Origin: PWND01 sp964601515
Lineage (GTDB): Bacteria; Bacteroidota; Bacteroidia; Bacteroidales; UBA7960
Assembly (NCBI GenBank): GCA_964601515.1
Contig: CAZRNU010000045.1
Location: forward strand, 1-22,141
Reading direction: 5' to 3'
DNA: 22,141 nt
Made by a program: the position numbers and the translations under genes. Positions 20,832 through 22,141 of this stretch are shown here, piece by piece. The notes under the pieces were generated by a model that ran no database searches, was not told where the DNA came from, and saw only the letters and a list, made by a program, of their open reading frames with translations. Within the stretch, counting starts at the first letter, position 1, and each line of letters opens with the position of its first letter.

Positions 20832-22141
20832 CTATTCCAAAGTATATCTTAATCCAAAATAAAATGTACGTCCTATAATAGGTCCCCACACCATCGAAGC
20901 ATCAAAGTATTCTCCAAATGGTTCTTCATATGCAATAATCGGACGATGCTGCTTGAAGTTTGTCAGGTTTTCTCCTCCAATATACAAATCAATAAACTTC
21001 CACTTGTATGTGATTTGTCCCATCAAAATTGTATATCCCGGATATTCAGTGTCTAATCTGTATTGCTCGGGCAGTGATGATGTGTCGGGAATTCTGCCTT
21101 TGCCGTTGAATTGAGCTGTAAAGTCAAACTGCCAATTATTAGATGGAGTAGCGTAAGATAAGCTTATCAATCCTTTATCTCTGCTAAAGAATGGCTTAGA
21201 TTCTAGATTGCCTGATATTGTTGTTTTTACATCTGAAAACCTGTATGCAGCAACTACTTCAAGCCTTCTAACAGGTTCAAATTTAAAATCTACCTGAAAA
21301 TTATTTGAATAAGATTTTCCGTCAAGATTGTAAAAAATTGCTCGCGAATGGTCAGAGTCAAGGTCAACAATAAGCTGGTTTACAAATTGAGTTCTGTAAA
21401 ACTCAAGCATTACAGAAGCATCATTATTAAACAGATGAAAATTACTTGTAAGGCTTGCGCCATAATTCCATGCTTCTTCCGGTTTAATATCTTCGAGAAC
21501 AGAAATTCGGCGACTGCTTGCAAGAATACCAACGTTTTCAGCTATAGTATTCGGAACTCTGTATCCCTTTCCTGCAGAGGCTCTGGCAACAAAATGCTCA
21601 CCCATTGTCCATCGTGTATGTATTCTTGGAGTAAAGAATGTGCCGTAAATATTGTGAAAATCAGCTCTTAAACCGATTATACCGGTAAAATGATCGTGAT
21701 GGTGCAAAGTATATTGGCCAAAAATACCGGGAACCGATTCCATTCTGTTAAATATGCTGTCGTTCAAAGCTTCATTGTAGTTGTCGTACATATAGCTTAA
21801 ACCGGTAGTTAATTTATGGTCAGGACTTCCAATATTGTCTTCATAAAGAACATTTGCATAAAAAGTATTTTGCTCACCATCATACTTCGTTAGTCCGTAT
21901 TGAGAATACTGCTCATGTCTTGTAAAGCTTAGCTGTGTTCCAATACTTCCTGCTTCCCTCGATGGCAAGAAGAATCCTGTTCTGGCAAAGGCATCATATC
22001 TGTTTGTGTTAATCCCAATTGCATAGTAATCTGTGCTGCCCCAGTTTCTTCCATTTTGGAAAAAAGCTGTTTGACCGCCTTCACGATTCTCCTGCATTAT
22101 ACTGAAACCGATCTGCGACTCCATTACACCGGGCTTATCAT
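20832..22141 (-). CDS. TonB-dependent outer-membrane receptor, C-terminal part (runs off right edge)
   Basis: The frame is open from the stop at 20832 to the window edge, giving about 436 residues; the ATG at 22124 is internal, not a start. The sequence is a series of amphipathic beta strands, with the pattern seen in TonB-dependent receptor barrels: RIHTRWTMGEHFVARASAGK, a GYRVPNTIAEN turn, LEDIKPEEAWNYGASL, IDLYIGGENLTNF, and the closing strand TFYFGLRYTLE ending in hydrophobic residues. The plug domain and TonB box are outside the window. Such receptors import iron complexes, cobalamin, metals or glycans. The barrel resembles single-subunit metal/siderophore receptors rather than SusC, because no SusD partner follows, but the ligand cannot be assigned. 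A strong terminator follows. Confidence 0.85.
   Translation of the reverse strand, partial: DKPGVMESQIGFSIMQENREGGQTAFFQNGRNWGSTDYYAIGINTNRYDAFARTGFFLPSREAGSIGTQLSFTRHEQYSQYGLTKYDGEQNTFYANVLYEDNIGSPDHKLTTGLSYMYDNYNEALNDSIFNRMESVPGIFGQYTLHHHDHFTGIIGLRADFHNIYGTFFTPRIHTRWTMGEHFVARASAGKGYRVPNTIAENVGILASSRRISVLEDIKPEEAWNYGASLTSNFHLFNNDASVMLEFYRTQFVNQLIVDLDSDHSRAIFYNLDGKSYSNNFQVDFKFEPVRRLEVVAAYRFSDVKTTISGNLESKPFFSRDKGLISLSYATPSNNWQFDFTAQFNGKGRIPDTSSLPEQYRLDTEYPGYTILMGQITYKWKFIDLYIGGENLTNFKQHRPIIAYEEPFGEYFDASMVWGPIIGRTFYFGLRYTLE

Noticed and set aside
20832..22141. TonB receptor as a SusC-type glycan importer paired with the deiminase gene
   Set aside because: No SusD follows, a very strong terminator separates it from the deiminase gene, and the barrel motifs look like a single-subunit receptor.

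Overview
The window looks like chromosomal DNA from an AT-rich member of the Bacteroidota, most likely an anaerobic, fermentative Bacteroidales-type organism. The evidence is: a type IX secretion (T9SS) sorting domain on one secreted protein; a secreted peptidylarginine/agmatine-deiminase-like protein resembling the Porphyromonas enzyme; -7 promoter elements of the Bacteroidetes form TAnnTTTG in front of several genes; a tungsten-type aldehyde:ferredoxin oxidoreductase; and a phosphofructokinase with pyrophosphate-dependent signature residues. I saw no tRNA, rRNA, CRISPR array, prophage or insertion sequence. The taxon is inferred from gene content, not from a marker gene.

Layout, left to right. 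Positions 1-65 hold the 5' end of a leftward gene for an exported protein. A rightward phosphofructokinase (339-1529) converges on a leftward T9SS cargo protein built from Tyr/Trp-rich repeats (1580-3115). Next comes a leftward pair, lytic transglycosylase (5141-6052) then uvrC (3306-5126). An intergenic stretch (6053-6414) carries a promoter, a short tandem repeat, a 98-bp GCG-phased palindromic repeat and a terminator. The leftward aldehyde:ferredoxin oxidoreductase (6415-8571) is followed by a divergent five-repeat lipoprotein (8758-9546) whose 3' end overlaps that of uvrA (9521-12403, leftward).

Divergently from uvrA runs a tightly packed four-gene rightward operon (12606-17825): RND/MMPL-type exporter, glucose-1-phosphate thymidylyltransferase (rmlA), NAD-dependent sugar-nucleotide epimerase/dehydratase, and a trans-prenyl diphosphate synthase. 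This combination suggests surface glycan or lipid precursor metabolism plus export, but the substrate is unknown. It converges on a leftward 945-residue secreted deiminase with adhesin-like and dockerin-like C-terminal modules (17830-20667). A strong terminator separates that gene from the C-terminal part of a TonB-dependent receptor, which runs off the right edge.

Most genes are housekeeping or common accessory genes. The points most worth a second look are the deiminase (one adhesin-type domain apparently nested inside another, and a dockerin-like end where a T9SS tail might be expected), the five-repeat lipoprotein that looks like a small beta-propeller, the recurring placement of 3' ends and terminators inside convergent neighbours, and the unexplained exporter/RmlA/SDR/prenyltransferase operon. 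I did not find a clear new defence, mobile or RNA-based system.
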